Part shown: piece after piece, positions 1 to 8,713 of the stretch
Numbering within the stretch: position 1 is the first letter of the stretch
Layout of the letters: each line of letters begins with the position of its first letter
Source: Mycobacterium dioxanotrophicus
Lineage (GTDB): Bacteria > Actinomycetota > Actinomycetes > Mycobacteriales > Mycobacteriaceae
Assembly: GCF_002157835.1 (NCBI RefSeq)
Contig: NZ_CP020809.1
Location: 7,316,001-7,380,000 of the forward strand
Direction: 5' to 3'
DNA length: 64,000 bases
The notes under the pieces: model-generated
What the model saw: only the letters and a program-made list of their open reading frames with translations
Databases searched by the model: none
What the model was told of the DNA's origin: nothing
Made by a program: the position numbers and the translations under genes

Positions 1-111
1 CACCGAGGTGAGGATGGTGAACACGGCGACCACCGCGGACGCCGCCACCGCGGCCGCGATGGCCACCCTGGTACGCAACGACGTCGACCGGAACAGGCTG
101 AACAGCCGCAC
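1..111 (-). CDS. prrB: PrrB-like sensor histidine kinase, N-terminal fragment
   Basis: A reading frame starts with GTG at 111 and runs off the window's left edge, so only 37 codons are seen. The peptide has a short basic stretch (RLFSLFRSTSLRTRVAI) followed by an Ala/Val-rich membrane segment, as expected for the first transmembrane helix of a sensor kinase. It lies 14 nt after the stop of the PrrA-type regulator on the same strand, the usual prrA-prrB order. The kinase identity rests on this context; no catalytic domain is visible. Confidence 0.7.
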   Translation of the reverse strand, partial: MRLFSLFRSTSLRTRVAIAAAVAASAVVAVFTILTSV

Positions 112-125
112 CTAGCGCCAGGCCC

Positions 126-866
126 TCACGACTCGTCCCGCAGCACGTAACCGATGCCGCGCACGGTGTGGATCACCCTGGGCATGTCGTCACGTTCGAG
201 CTTGCGGCGCAGATAGGAGACGAACACGTCGGCGACGTTGGTGTCGACGTCGAAGTCGTAGCCCCACACCAGTTCCAGCAGCCGCTGCCGGGACAGCACC
301 ACACCGGCGTTCTCGGCCAGCACGGCCAGCAGGTCGAATTCGCGTTTGGTGAGCTCCACCCGCTCGCCGCCGACGAACACCAGCCGCCGTGCGGTGTCGA
401 TGGTCAGCGGACCTACGGTCATGCTGTCCGACTGCCGGTCGGTGTGGCTGGACCGGCGCAGCAGCGCGTTCAAGCGCGCCACGAGTTCACCCAGGTCGAA
501 CGGCTTGGTGAGATAGTCGTCGGCGCCGGCTTCCAGGCCGGCGATGCGGTCGTTGACGGTGTCCCGCGCGGACAGCACGCAGATCGGGATGTCGTTGCCC
601 AGTGCGCGCAGCGCCGTCACCACCGCGACGCCGTCGAGTTCGGGCATCTGAACGTCGAGTACCAGGGCGTCGTGCGACTCGCTGGACAGCAGCCGCAGTG
701 CTTCCTTACCGCTGGCCGCGACCCGGACGTCGAACCCGGAGTGCCGCAGGCCGCGGGCCACCGAGGTACGTACGTCCGGGTCGTCATCGACCATCAGGAC
801 CGTGCGATTCGCGCCGTCGGGCACGACGGGTCCTTCGCCGTTCGCGGGGGAGTTTCCCACCCGCAC
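126..866 (-). CDS. prrA: PrrA-type OmpR/PhoB response regulator
   Basis: 246-residue DNA-binding response regulator. The receiver domain (about residues 22-135) has the acidic pocket D27-D29, phospho-acceptor D71 in [13 protein letters not shown]99 and K121 in the KPF motif. The winged-helix effector domain (about 145-243) contains [14 protein letters not shown] and ends in [11 protein letters not shown]. It closely resembles mycobacterial PrrA. The start is GTG, 4 nt after the stop of the upstream hemophore-like gene, so the pair is probably co-transcribed with that gene. Species such as M. smegmatis carry more than one prrAB pair; the heme-locus setting suggests this is the accessory copy, which is an inference. 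Confidence 0.88.
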   Translation of the reverse strand: MRVGNSPANGEGPVVPDGANRTVLMVDDDPDVRTSVARGLRHSGFDVRVAASGKEALRLLSSESHDALVLDVQMPELDGVAVVTALRALGNDIPICVLSARDTVNDRIAGLEAGADDYLTKPFDLGELVARLNALLRRSSHTDRQSDSMTVGPLTIDTARRLVFVGGERVELTKREFDLLAVLAENAGVVLSRQRLLELVWGYDFDVDTNVADVFVSYLRRKLERDDMPRVIHTVRGIGYVLRDES

Positions 867-870
867 CAGA

Positions 871-1239
871 TTACGGGGTCTGAGGCGGCGTGCCGCCGCA
901 CCGATTCTTCAGATCGACCAGGGGCTGGCGGATCCCGACCAGATCAGCCTTGGTCTGCGGATTCTGCTCGAGGTAGTCGTGCACCTTGGTGCGCACCTGA
1001 TCCCGGGGCAGACCCTTGAGGCTGGTGAAGAACGCGTTCACGTCCGGGTGGGTGAACAGGTAGGCGGACGTCGAGGCGGACACACCCGAGGCCACTCCGG
1101 CAAGGTCAGCCGCAGTGCAGTTGGGCGGGTCATCGGCCATGGCCGACGGGATCGCACCGAACAGCATCGCGCCGGCAACCGCGCCGGCGCCGGCCACGCC
1201 GGCTACGACGCGCCGCGCGTTCAGGGCCGAGAGCAACAT
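871..1239 (-). CDS. Secreted hemophore-like protein (short form)
   Basis: 122-residue secreted protein of the mycobacterial heme-binding (Rv0203-related) type. An Ala/Gly-rich signal peptide ends near AIPSAMA|DD. The mature part has two Cys (NC and RCG), probably a disulfide, and the family-like helices with [12 protein letters not shown] and HDYLEQNP. I chose ATG 1239 because GGAG lies 7 nt upstream; a TTG two codons earlier is less likely. It sits between a second family member and prrA on the same strand and diverges from mmpL11, which suggests envelope heme traffic. Heme binding itself is inferred from family and context. Confidence 0.75.
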   Translation of the reverse strand: MLLSALNARRVVAGVAGAGAVAGAMLFGAIPSAMADDPPNCTAADLAGVASGVSASTSAYLFTHPDVNAFFTSLKGLPRDQVRTKVHDYLEQNPQTKADLVGIRQPLVDLKNRCGGTPPQTP

Positions 1240-1379
1240 GGTCAAGCTCCTTCATCGGATGGGAGGCCGTAACCCCGGGCGGGTACCGGCATTGCAAGCT
1301 AAGCAGAATCCGGTGCGAGTTTCCCGCCTTGTGCCCAATGAAGTGTCTCCCCCGGCCCGACGAACTCCGGTTCGACGCG

Positions 1380-1919
1380 CTAGCGGGTGGTGGTGCCCGT
1401 CGCGGTGGTGACGCCGGGCAACGTTCCCGGGTTGAAACCGGGGCTGGCCGCGGACCCGGGCAGCGGGCCGGTACCTGGCACAGCGGCATTCAGCGCCGAC
1501 GGCACACCGGCGGGCACGCTCTGCTGCGCACCCTGCAGCAGACCCATCATCTGCGGCAGGCTGACCGGCAACCGGCAGCGGGTACCGAGGCTGACCAGAG
1601 GCGACTGCAGCTGCTGCATGTCCTTGGCCACCTGCGGGTTGGCGTCGAAGTACGCCTTGACCGCGCCCAGGGTCTGCGGGCCCGCCTGCTGCTGGCTGAT
1701 GGTGGTCAACGCCTGGTTGGTCTGCGGATGGGCGTCGAGGTAGGAGCCCATGTTGGTGGCGACGCCACCGACGGTCCTGGCTACCTCGCTGGCCGCGCAC
1801 GGATCGGTCCCGGCGGTTGCGGTCGGCCCAAGGAACAGGGTGGCGGCCACGCCGCCCGCCGCAGACACCGCAAACGCGCCGGCAAGGCCGCGGCGCAGCC
1901 CAGCAGATATCGGCTTCAT
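1380..1919 (-). CDS. Rv0203-like secreted heme-binding protein
   Basis: 179 residues with a signal peptide (cleavage near TATA|GTDPC) and mature start DPCAASEVARTVGGVA, very like M. tuberculosis Rv0203, the hemophore that passes heme to MmpL11/MmpL3. The Tyr and His of the YLDAHP motif, used for heme in Rv0203, are kept. The next helix reads KAYFDANP, where I recall a heme-linked His in Rv0203, so that ligand may be Tyr here. Compared with Rv0203 it carries an extra Pro/Gly/Thr-rich C-terminal tail of about 50 residues. The start at 1919 has AGGAG upstream. It is divergent from mmpL11. Confidence 0.83.
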   Translation of the reverse strand: MKPISAGLRRGLAGAFAVSAAGGVAATLFLGPTATAGTDPCAASEVARTVGGVATNMGSYLDAHPQTNQALTTISQQQAGPQTLGAVKAYFDANPQVAKDMQQLQSPLVSLGTRCRLPVSLPQMMGLLQGAQQSVPAGVPSALNAAVPGTGPLPGSAASPGFNPGTLPGVTTATGTTTR

Positions 1920-2156
1920 GGACAGGCTCCTCACGATCGGCGGCATGCGAAGCCCCCGACGCATGCACAGCCGGGGGCCATCTTGCCATCTATGTCGCGA
2001 TGTCAGCGAATAGCGTTAGCCGTGCAGGCGGTAATCCGGCCCACATCACGGTGCGGTCTCATGGCGGCCGACGGGCGGGTGAGCCTACCGCAGTGCGAGG
2101 TACGCTTCCGTACGCAACGCCGGGGGAGAAAGAGGGGACCTCGCATCCAGCAGTTC

Positions 2157-4766
2157 ATGATGCGCTTGAGCAGCAATCTGCGCAGATTCCGCTGGGCGGT
2201 GTTCGCCACCTGGTTGCTGCTGCTGGTGCCCTCCATTTACCTCGCGATGAACCAGTCGTCCAATTTGACCGGCGGCGGGTTCGAAGTCGAGGGCTCGCAG
2301 TCTCTGTACGTGCAGCGCCAGCTCGAAGAGCATTTCCCCGATCAGGGCGCCTCCCCGCTGGCGCTGGTCGCGGCACCACGCGCCGATGCGTCGTTCAACG
2401 ACATGAACGCCGCGGTGGCCCGGCTGGAACAGATCGCCAAGCAGGTCCCCAGCGTCAAGATCGTGCCCAACCCGCAGCAGCCGGCGCCGCAGCCCGACCG
2501 GCCCTATGTGCTGACCCTGCAGCTGGACTTCAACAACACCGGCGCGGTCGACGTCGCCAAACAGCTACGCCAGAAGGTCGGCATCCACGGCGACCAACCC
2601 GGCGAAAGCAGCAACGGCAAGGTCAAGTTCTACGTGATCGGGCAGGGCGCGCTCGGCGCCGCCGCCACCCAGGCCACCAAGCACGACATCGCCGCGGCCG
2701 AGAAGTGGAACCTGCCGATCGTGCTCATCGTCCTGCTGGCCGTGTTCGGCTCGCTGGCCGCCGCAGCGCTGCCACTGGTGCTGGGCATCTGCACGGTCGT
2801 GGTGACCATGGGTCTGGTCTATCTGCTGTCGATGTTCACGACCATGAGCGTGTTCGTGACATCGACGGTGTCGATGTTCGGCATCGCGCTGGCCATCGAC
2901 TATTCGCTGTTCATCCTGATGCGCTTCCGCGAGGAACTGCGGGCCGGCCGCGACCCGACCGAGGCTGTCGACGCCGCGATGGCCACGTCCGGGCTGGCCG
3001 TCGTGCTGTCCGGGTTGACCGTGATCGCCTCGATGACGGGCATCTACCTGATCAACACGCCGGTGCTGGTGTCGATGGCGACCGGCGCGATCCTCGCGGT
3101 CGCGGTCGCGGTGTTGACCTCGACGACGCTGACCCCCGCGGTGCTCGCCACTTTCGGGCACGCGGCCGCCAAACGCTCGTCGTATCTGCACTGGTCGCGC
3201 CGGGTCGAGGCGAGCCAGTCCAAGTTCTGGACCCGATGGACCGGCGCGGTGATGCTGCGTCCGTGGGCATCGGCGCTGGCGGCCGTCGTGCTGCTGCTGA
3301 CGCTGGCGGCGCCGGCCTTCTCGATGGTGCTCGGCAACAGCATGCAGCGTCAGTTCGAGCCGACGCACGAGATCCGCGGCGGGGTCAACGCTGCCGCCGA
3401 CGCCCTGGGTCCGGGTGCGCTCGGTCCGATCCGGGTGCTGGTGACGGTTCCTGACGGCAAGGCCGCCGAGAAGTCGGCGGTCGACGCCGTGCGGCAGCAG
3501 ATGGCCCAGGCGCCCAGCGTGATCATGGTGCAACCCCCGGTGTTCTCCGACAACGGCAACGGCAACAGCGCGCTGCTCTCGGCGGTGCTGTCGGTGGACC
3601 CCGAGGATCTTGCGGCCCGCAAGGCCGTCGACTGGATGCGCGACAAGCTGCCCGCCGCGGCAGGCCCGAACGTCCGCGTCGACGTCGGTGGTCCCACCGC
3701 GCTGATCAAGGACTTCGACGATCGGGTTTCCGCGACGCAGCCCTGGGTGTTCGTGTTCGTCGCGTTGATCGCGTTCGTGATGCTCCTGGTGTCGATCCGG
3801 TCGCTGTTCCTGGCCCTCAAGGGCGTGCTGATGACCGTGCTGTCGGTGGCCGCGGCCTACGGCAGCCTCGTGGTGGTGTTCCAGTGGGGCTGGTTCGAAG
3901 GGCTCGGCTTCGAGAAGCTCAGCTCGCTCGACAGCACCATCCCGCCGCTGGTGTTGGCCATGACGTTCGGCCTGTCGATGGACTACGAGATCTTCCTGTT
4001 GACCCGTATCCGCGAACGGTTCCTGCAGACCAACAACACGCGTGACGCCGTCGCCTACGGCGTCAGCACCAGCGCCCGCACCATCACCAGCGCGGCGTTG
4101 ATCATGATCGCGGTCTTTATCGGTTTCGCATTTGCCGGCATGCCGCTCGTCGCCCAGCTCGGTGTGGCGTGCGCGGTGGCCATCGCGGTCGACGCCACAG
4201 TGGTCCGGCTGGTGCTGGTGCCCGCTCTGATGGCGATGTTCGACGAGTGGAACTGGTGGCTGCCACGCTGGCTCGACCGCATCCTGCCCGAGGTGGATTT
4301 CGAGAAGCCGCTGCCGAAGATCGAGGTGACCGACCTGGTCATCATCCCCGACAACATCGCCGCGACGGGACCGACCGGAGCCGATCTGCGCATGATGGTC
4401 CGCTCCGCAGCCCGCATGAAAAGCCTTGCGCCCCAGACCATTACCGTTACCGATCCGCTGGCGTTCAGCGGCTGCCGCCAGTTCACCACCCGGCTGGCCG
4501 AGCAGCGCCCGGGCCGCACCAAACCGTGCGCCGTGCATCCGGTGACGATGTGGCGGGGCCGGCTGTCGGTCGCCGTCGACGCGCTGGAGACCGAGGCCGA
4601 CACCAAACGCGCGCCCGTGGAGCGACGCGGCCCGATGGAGACCACCAATGTGCAGCTGCCCACCGGCGACCGGCTGCAGATCCCGACAGGCGCCGAAACC
4701 CTCCGGTTAGAAGTGCTATCTGATCATGTGCCGCAACACCACAAAGGACTACGCCGAGTTTGCTGA
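2157..4766 (+). CDS. mmpL11: MmpL11 RND-family lipid/heme transporter (frame broken near 3' end)
   Basis: RND-superfamily inner-membrane transporter, very close to MmpL11 from its start (MMRLSSNLRR) through the two MMPL transmembrane bundles: residues about 175-360 with IDYSLFILMRFREE, and about 520-690 with SMDYEIFLLTRIRERF. Two porter domains lie between and before them. MmpL11 exports mycolate-containing wax esters and long-chain triacylglycerol and takes part in heme uptake. The main frame gives 869 residues and diverges from the family after AETLR at about 4706. The missing ~100-residue cytoplasmic tail is found intact in the +1 frame up to 5010, so the true gene is probably 2157-5010 (about 950 aa). 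Confidence 0.9.
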   Translation: MMRLSSNLRRFRWAVFATWLLLLVPSIYLAMNQSSNLTGGGFEVEGSQSLYVQRQLEEHFPDQGASPLALVAAPRADASFNDMNAAVARLEQIAKQVPSVKIVPNPQQPAPQPDRPYVLTLQLDFNNTGAVDVAKQLRQKVGIHGDQPGESSNGKVKFYVIGQGALGAAATQATKHDIAAAEKWNLPIVLIVLLAVFGSLAAAALPLVLGICTVVVTMGLVYLLSMFTTMSVFVTSTVSMFGIALAIDYSLFILMRFREELRAGRDPTEAVDAAMATSGLAVVLSGLTVIASMTGIYLINTPVLVSMATGAILAVAVAVLTSTTLTPAVLATFGHAAAKRSSYLHWSRRVEASQSKFWTRWTGAVMLRPWASALAAVVLLLTLAAPAFSMVLGNSMQRQFEPTHEIRGGVNAAADALGPGALGPIRVLVTVPDGKAAEKSAVDAVRQQMAQAPSVIMVQPPVFSDNGNGNSALLSAVLSVDPEDLAARKAVDWMRDKLPAAAGPNVRVDVGGPTALIKDFDDRVSATQPWVFVFVALIAFVMLLVSIRSLFLALKGVLMTVLSVAAAYGSLVVVFQWGWFEGLGFEKLSSLDSTIPPLVLAMTFGLSMDYEIFLLTRIRERFLQTNNTRDAVAYGVSTSARTITSAALIMIAVFIGFAFAGMPLVAQLGVACAVAIAVDATVVRLVLVPALMAMFDEWNWWLPRWLDRILPEVDFEKPLPKIEVTDLVIIPDNIAATGPTGADLRMMVRSAARMKSLAPQTITVTDPLAFSGCRQFTTRLAEQRPGRTKPCAVHPVTMWRGRLSVAVDALETEADTKRAPVERRGPMETTNVQLPTGDRLQIPTGAETLRLEVLSDHVPQHHKGLRRVC

Positions 4767-5010
4767 CCTGGTCGAATCGATGGAAACCCAGACAGCGGCT
4801 CTGGTGTTGTCGGGCATGGACCGGTATTACTGTGGTCAACAACCCAGAAGTCGGTGGGTGGCGACCCAATTGGTACGCCGCTTGGCCGATCCGCAACCGT
4901 CCGACGAACACGATGTCAGAATGTCTGGACCAGAGGCTGCAAATGACTGGGAGAAAGTCAGGCAACGCTGCCTGTCGGTGGCTGTAGCGATGCTGGAGGA
5001 GGCGAAGTGA
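4711..5010 (+). pseudogene. mmpL11: MmpL11 C-terminal tail in the +1 frame
   Basis: Codons from 4711 read KCYLIMCRNTTKDYAEFADL and continue open to TGA 5008-5010, ending in SVAVAMLEEAK. This matches the C-terminal tail I know for MmpL11 proteins and joins in register to AETLR of the upstream frame if one base is removed at 4707-4710 (the bases TTAG, whose TAG is a stop in the tail's own frame). An internal ATG at 4726 could in principle start a 94-residue protein, but it has no good ribosome site. I read this as part of mmpL11 separated by a 1-nt insertion or sequencing error. Confidence 0.75.
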
Positions 5011-5543
5011 CGTTGGCCCCGGAGGCACGGGACACTCGCGAACCACACCGCGAGAACGTCCCCCCGCGTGGGCGTTCTCGCTCCCCACTGCCCCCGCGTA
5101 AACCTCCGTTCGACGACCGGCCGGTCGAGTACTGGCCCACCGCCGCCATCAGGGCCGCGCTCGAGACCGACGACATGGCGGTGTGGCAACGGATCGTGGC
5201 CGCCGTCAAGCGAGACCCCTACGGCCGCACCGCGCGTCAGGTCGAGGAAGTTCTGGAGACCGCGCGCCCGTACGGAGTGTCCAAGGCGCTGTCCGAGGTG
5301 CTGCTGCGCACCCGCGAGCATCTTGAGGCCAGCGAACGCGCCGACGTGGCTCGCGGCATCCAGGGGCTGCTACGCCGGTCTGAGCTCGCTCCGCAGGAAT
5401 TCGCCTCCCGCGCCGGGGTTTCCAACGAAGACTTCGCCAATTACCTGGAGGGCACGGTCAGCCCGCCGGCCTCGCTGCTGCTGCGGATGCAGCGGTTGTC
5501 CGACCGGTTCGCCAAGCTCGCCGCCCAGCGCTCGGGACAATAA
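5007..5543 (+). CDS. Rv0201c-like conserved protein with helix-turn-helix-like C-terminus
   Basis: 178 residues, GTG start overlapping the stop at 5008-5010 (GTGA) with GGAGGAGG just upstream, so it is translationally coupled to the mmpL11 tail. Residues 1-40 are basic, Pro/Arg-rich and probably disordered. Residues about 45-110 form a helical region (YWPTAAIRAALETDDMAVWQ). Residues about 120-165 read like an XRE-type helix-turn-helix (LLRRSELAPQEFASRAGVSN). The same gene follows mmpL11 in M. tuberculosis as Rv0201c. The function is unknown; a DNA-binding role is suggested only by the HTH-like segment. Confidence 0.8.
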   Translation: MTLAPEARDTREPHRENVPPRGRSRSPLPPRKPPFDDRPVEYWPTAAIRAALETDDMAVWQRIVAAVKRDPYGRTARQVEEVLETARPYGVSKALSEVLLRTREHLEASERADVARGIQGLLRRSELAPQEFASRAGVSNEDFANYLEGTVSPPASLLLRMQRLSDRFAKLAAQRSGQ

Positions 5544-5586
5544 CGCCACCGAGATCGCAACTCTGGTCGTCGCGCTTCGGCTGTCG

Positions 5587-5592
5587 TACGCT
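5587..5592 (+). promoter_or_regulatory. -10 box of a probably leaderless promoter
   Basis: TACGCT fits the mycobacterial TANNNT -10 consensus and lies 8 nt before the GTG at 5601. There is no ribosome site, so transcription probably starts at or next to the start codon. Confidence 0.5.
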
Positions 5593-5600
5593 GCCCACCC

Positions 5601-6893
5601 GTGACTGACCGGATTTTCGGTTTGGCCACGCGCGCCATCCATGCCGGACAACGTCCGGACGCGGGTACCGGCGCGCGGGTGACACCGATCTACGCCAACG
5701 CCAGCTTCGTGTTCACCGACACCGACGATGCGGCCAACCTGTTCGCGCTGCAGAAGTACGGCAACGTCTACAGCAGGATCGCCAACCCGACGGTCGCGGC
5801 GTTCGAGGAGTGCATCGCCAGCCTCGAGAATGGTCTCGGCGCGGTGGCCACCGCGAGCGGTCTCTCGGCGCAGTTCGCGGTGTTCGCCGCGCTTGCCGGG
5901 GCCGGCGATCACATCGTGTCGGCCGCAAGCCTCTACGGCGGCACCGTGACCCAGCTCGACGTCTCGCTGCGCCGCTTCGGAATCGACACCACGTTCGTCG
6001 CGGGCACCGACCCGGCCGACTATGCGGCCGCCATCACCGACCGCACCCGGCTGCTCTATGCCGAGGTGATCGCCAACCCATCCGGCGAGATCGCCGACCT
6101 GGCCGGGCTCGCCGAGGTGGCCCACGCCGCCGGGCTGCCGCTCGTCGTCGACGCCACGGTCGCCACCCCGGCGTTGTGCCGGCCCATCGAGCACGGCGCC
6201 GACATCGTGGTGCACTCGGCGACCAAGTTCCTCGGCGGGCACGGCACGACGCTCGGCGGTGTGGCGGTCGACTCCGGCCGATTCGATTGGGGCAACGGCA
6301 AGTTCCCGGCGTTGACCGAGCCGGTCGCGTCCTACGGCGGACTGAGCTGGTGGGGCAACTTCGGCGAGTACGGCTTCCTGACCAAGCTGCGCAGCGAGCA
6401 ACTGCGTGATCTGGGTGCCGCCCTGGCCCCGCAATCGGCATTCCAGTTGTTGCAGGGCGTGCAGACGCTGCCGCAGCGGATGGCCGCCCACATAGCCAAT
6501 GCCCGGGCGGTCGCGCAGTGGCTGGAGGACGATCCGCGGGTGAGCTACGTGCGCTGGGCGGGCCTGCCGTCGCACCCGCATCACCAACGGGCGGCGCGCT
6601 ACCTGCCCGACGGCCCCGGCGCGGTGTTCGCGTTCGGGGTCACCGGCGGCCGGGCCGCAGGCGAGAAGTTCATCAACTCCGTACAACTGGCCAGCCACCT
6701 GGCCAACATCGGTGACGTGCGCACCCTGGTCATCCACCCGGCCAGCACCACGCACCGCCAGCTCACCGACGAGCAACTGCGCACCGCCGGAGTCGGGCCC
6801 GAGCTGGTGCGCATCAGTGTGGGTATCGAAGACGTCGACGACATCATCTGGGATCTGGATCAGGCCCTCACCGAGGCGGCCAAAGATGACTGA
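5601..6893 (+). CDS. O-acetylhomoserine/O-succinylhomoserine sulfhydrylase-like PLP enzyme
   Basis: 430-residue cytosolic Cys/Met-metabolism PLP enzyme. It would replace the acyl group of O-acetylhomoserine with sulfide or methanethiol to give homocysteine or methionine. PLP features are visible: YSRIANPT (phosphate/Arg region), ASGLSAQ, and VHSATKFLGGHG with Schiff-base Lys K209. The C-terminus has LATHLANI-like QLASHLANIGDVRTLVIHPASTTH, typical of the O-acetylhomoserine group. The GTG start is supported by a -10 box 8 nt upstream. It overlaps the next gene by 8 nt. It could be a MetC/MetY paralogue with other thiol chemistry. Confidence 0.88.
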   Translation: MTDRIFGLATRAIHAGQRPDAGTGARVTPIYANASFVFTDTDDAANLFALQKYGNVYSRIANPTVAAFEECIASLENGLGAVATASGLSAQFAVFAALAGAGDHIVSAASLYGGTVTQLDVSLRRFGIDTTFVAGTDPADYAAAITDRTRLLYAEVIANPSGEIADLAGLAEVAHAAGLPLVVDATVATPALCRPIEHGADIVVHSATKFLGGHGTTLGGVAVDSGRFDWGNGKFPALTEPVASYGGLSWWGNFGEYGFLTKLRSEQLRDLGAALAPQSAFQLLQGVQTLPQRMAAHIANARAVAQWLEDDPRVSYVRWAGLPSHPHHQRAARYLPDGPGAVFAFGVTGGRAAGEKFINSVQLASHLANIGDVRTLVIHPASTTHRQLTDEQLRTAGVGPELVRISVGIEDVDDIIWDLDQALTEAAKDD

Positions 6894-7347
6894 CGCCCTG
6901 ACCCGCCAGCGCATCCTGCGCGAGACCCGGTCGGTGGCCATCGTCGGAGCCTCGGCCAACCCGTCGCGCGCCAGCTACTTCGTCTGGACCTACCTGAAAT
7001 CGACCAGCGACTACGAGCTTTTTCTCGTGAATCCGACCATCAGCGAGATCGATGGCTTTCCGGTCTATCCCACCCTCGCCGACCTGCCTGCCGTCCCGGA
7101 CCTGGTCGACGTCTTCCGCCGCCACGACGATCTGCCGAGTGTGCTCGACGAGACCATCGCCGTCGGCGCGAAGACGCTGTGGCTGCAACTGGGGCTGCGC
7201 CATGACCAGGTCGCCCGCGACGGCGAGGCCGGCGGCCTGCAGGTGGTGGCCGACCGCTGCCTGAAGATCGAGCACGCCCGGTTCGCCGGAGGTCTGCACC
7301 TGGCCGGGTTCAACACCGGGGTGATCGATTCGCGCCGGCCCCGCTGA
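6886..7347 (+). CDS. CoA-binding domain protein (YccU type)
   Basis: 153 residues forming one Rossmann-like CoA-binding domain: the start TRSVAIVGASANPSR is the nucleotide loop, followed by FLVNPTISEIDGFPVYPTLADLP and AKTLWLQLGL. ATG 6886 lies inside the last codons of the sulfhydrylase-like gene, so the two are translationally coupled. This pairing of a homocysteine-synthase-like enzyme with a YccU-type protein recurs in bacteria, but the protein's role (CoA or acyl-CoA sensing or binding) is not established. The stop lies 5 nt from the stop of the convergent gene. Confidence 0.85.
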   Translation: MTDALTRQRILRETRSVAIVGASANPSRASYFVWTYLKSTSDYELFLVNPTISEIDGFPVYPTLADLPAVPDLVDVFRRHDDLPSVLDETIAVGAKTLWLQLGLRHDQVARDGEAGGLQVVADRCLKIEHARFAGGLHLAGFNTGVIDSRRPR

Positions 7348-7352
7348 GTGCT

Positions 7353-8042
7353 CTACCGGGAGTGCAGCGGCACCACGTTGTCGACGACCCAGCGACCGTC
7401 GGACTTGGTCAGCGTGACCCGCAGGGCCAGCACAGCGTTGTCGGCCGGCTTGCCGGGCACGCTCTGGGTGCCGCGCAGCACCACCGCGACACTGGCCGCC
7501 TCGGGCCCGAGCGCCTCCACGCCCGCCGAAATGGTGCTCGCGGTCGCCGAGACGTTCTTGCTCGTCAAATCCTTGGCGACGCCGGAGAATTCCTTCTTGA
7601 ACGCGTCGGCGCGCTCCGGCGTCATCATGGCCGCGGCCCGGTCAATCGAGGCGGTCGGGCTCTGCGGCGCGAAGGTGGCGGTGGCCTCGGCGACGCTGCT
7701 GGCGATGCGGACCACCTGGCCACGGTCGCTGTTGAAGGTGTTGTCGGGCTGCGTCCAGCGCAGATAGCCGACGAGCACCGCGGCCACCAGTGCGACCGTC
7801 GCCACCCCGACAACTGCCAGCCGTAGCCCGGGCCCGTCGTCGTCGGTGCCGACGGTCACGCCGTCGCGGCGCGCCAGCACCACGTTGACGATGACGCCCT
7901 GCACGATCAACAGGCACAGCACCGAGCACACCGACACCCACCACAGCGGCCAGGCCAGCGCCAGACCGATGAACACCAGCGCCAGGATCGCGGCCAGCGG
8001 CGCGAGGATGTCGAAGGCCAGGACTCTCAACCGGTTTCTCAT
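7353..8042 (-). CDS. Mce-associated-like membrane protein (Rv0200-like)
   Basis: 229 residues, the same length as I recall for Rv0200. Two or three transmembrane helices occupy residues about 10-55 and 72-93, followed by an extracytoplasmic domain of about 135 residues with the Mce-associated pattern (NTFNSDRGQVVRIASSVAEA ... ALRVTLTKSDGRWVVDNVVPL). Its ATG overlaps the omamA stop (ATGA), so both are one operon. By neighbour and fold it should work with Mce lipid importers at the inner membrane; this is inferred. Confidence 0.8.
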   Translation of the reverse strand: MRNRLRVLAFDILAPLAAILALVFIGLALAWPLWWVSVCSVLCLLIVQGVIVNVVLARRDGVTVGTDDDGPGLRLAVVGVATVALVAAVLVGYLRWTQPDNTFNSDRGQVVRIASSVAEATATFAPQSPTASIDRAAAMMTPERADAFKKEFSGVAKDLTSKNVSATASTISAGVEALGPEAASVAVVLRGTQSVPGKPADNAVLALRVTLTKSDGRWVVDNVVPLHSR

Positions 8043-8647
8043 CGGATCGGCTCCAGCCGCGAGATCATCAACTGTCCGTCGACGTCGGAAACGTCCAGCC
8101 GCAGCGCCCAGCGCACGGTCTGCGGTTTGTCCGAGCCGGCGTTCTGGCTCACCGAGGTGGCCACCACCAGCACGTGGTCGATGCGGGACACCAGGCCGGT
8201 CAGTTCGGGCTGGGGTGGCTGTTGGGGCGCGCCGTTCGGGCCGGTCGGCGGGTGGTAGATCGATTCGATGGACACCGAGTCGATCTGTCCGGTCGAGTTG
8301 GACTGCAGCCGCTTGACCAGGTCCCGGAACGGCTGGACGGTCGCGTCGAAGTCGGTGTTGAGCTGCCCTACGGTGCCTTCGTGCAGCTTCTGCACACCCG
8401 ATTCGACGGTGTCCTTGTTGAGGTTGATCAGGATGTTGGTCCAGTCGGCCGCGGTTTGCAGCACGCGCGTCTGGTAGGCCCGCTCGTCGGCCTGGTTGCG
8501 GTGTCCGCTCCAGATCAGGGCGGCCAGCACGACGGCGGCCACGGCGATCACCCCCAGCACCGCCGACGCGACGCCGTAGCCGGTGAAGAGGCCGCCGGCG
8601 CTGTCTTCGCTCTCGTCGGTGCTGTCCTTGGCAGGGGCTTCGGGCAT
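8039..8647 (-). CDS. omamA: OmamA, orphaned Mce-associated membrane protein
   Basis: 202 residues: a short acidic cytoplasmic N-terminus, one transmembrane helix (about 22-46, VASAVLGVIAVAAVVLAALIW) and a periplasmic domain with the Mce-associated fold ending in DVSDVDGQLMISRLEPIR. Position and sequence match Rv0199, named OmamA, which is known to stabilise Mce1 and Mce4 lipid transporters. That fits the mce1 operon at the other end of this window. I used ATG 8647; an upstream extension reads antisense to the zmp1 start and is unlikely. Confidence 0.82.
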   Translation of the reverse strand: MPEAPAKDSTDESEDSAGGLFTGYGVASAVLGVIAVAAVVLAALIWSGHRNQADERAYQTRVLQTAADWTNILINLNKDTVESGVQKLHEGTVGQLNTDFDATVQPFRDLVKRLQSNSTGQIDSVSIESIYHPPTGPNGAPQQPPQPELTGLVSRIDHVLVVATSVSQNAGSDKPQTVRWALRLDVSDVDGQLMISRLEPIR

Positions 8648-8713
8648 GCGCGTGAGGCTACCGGTGCGTTGCAAGGCCCAGAGCACCGCCGAGGCGTCTG
8701 GAAGAATGTCGGG

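Noticed and set aside
1329..2156. In-frame upstream extension of mmpL11
   Set aside because: It would run antisense through the Rv0203-like gene, is Arg/Gly-rich without family similarity, and the MMRL start at 2157 matches known MmpL11 proteins.
2565..4538. A long minus-strand open frame opposite mmpL11
   Set aside because: It mirrors mmpL11 codon by codon (third-position GC effect), is rich in His/Gln/Arg and has no domain. The same applies to antisense frames at 8921-10564, 28323-30197, 16153-18309 beyond ricR, and 36963-38126.
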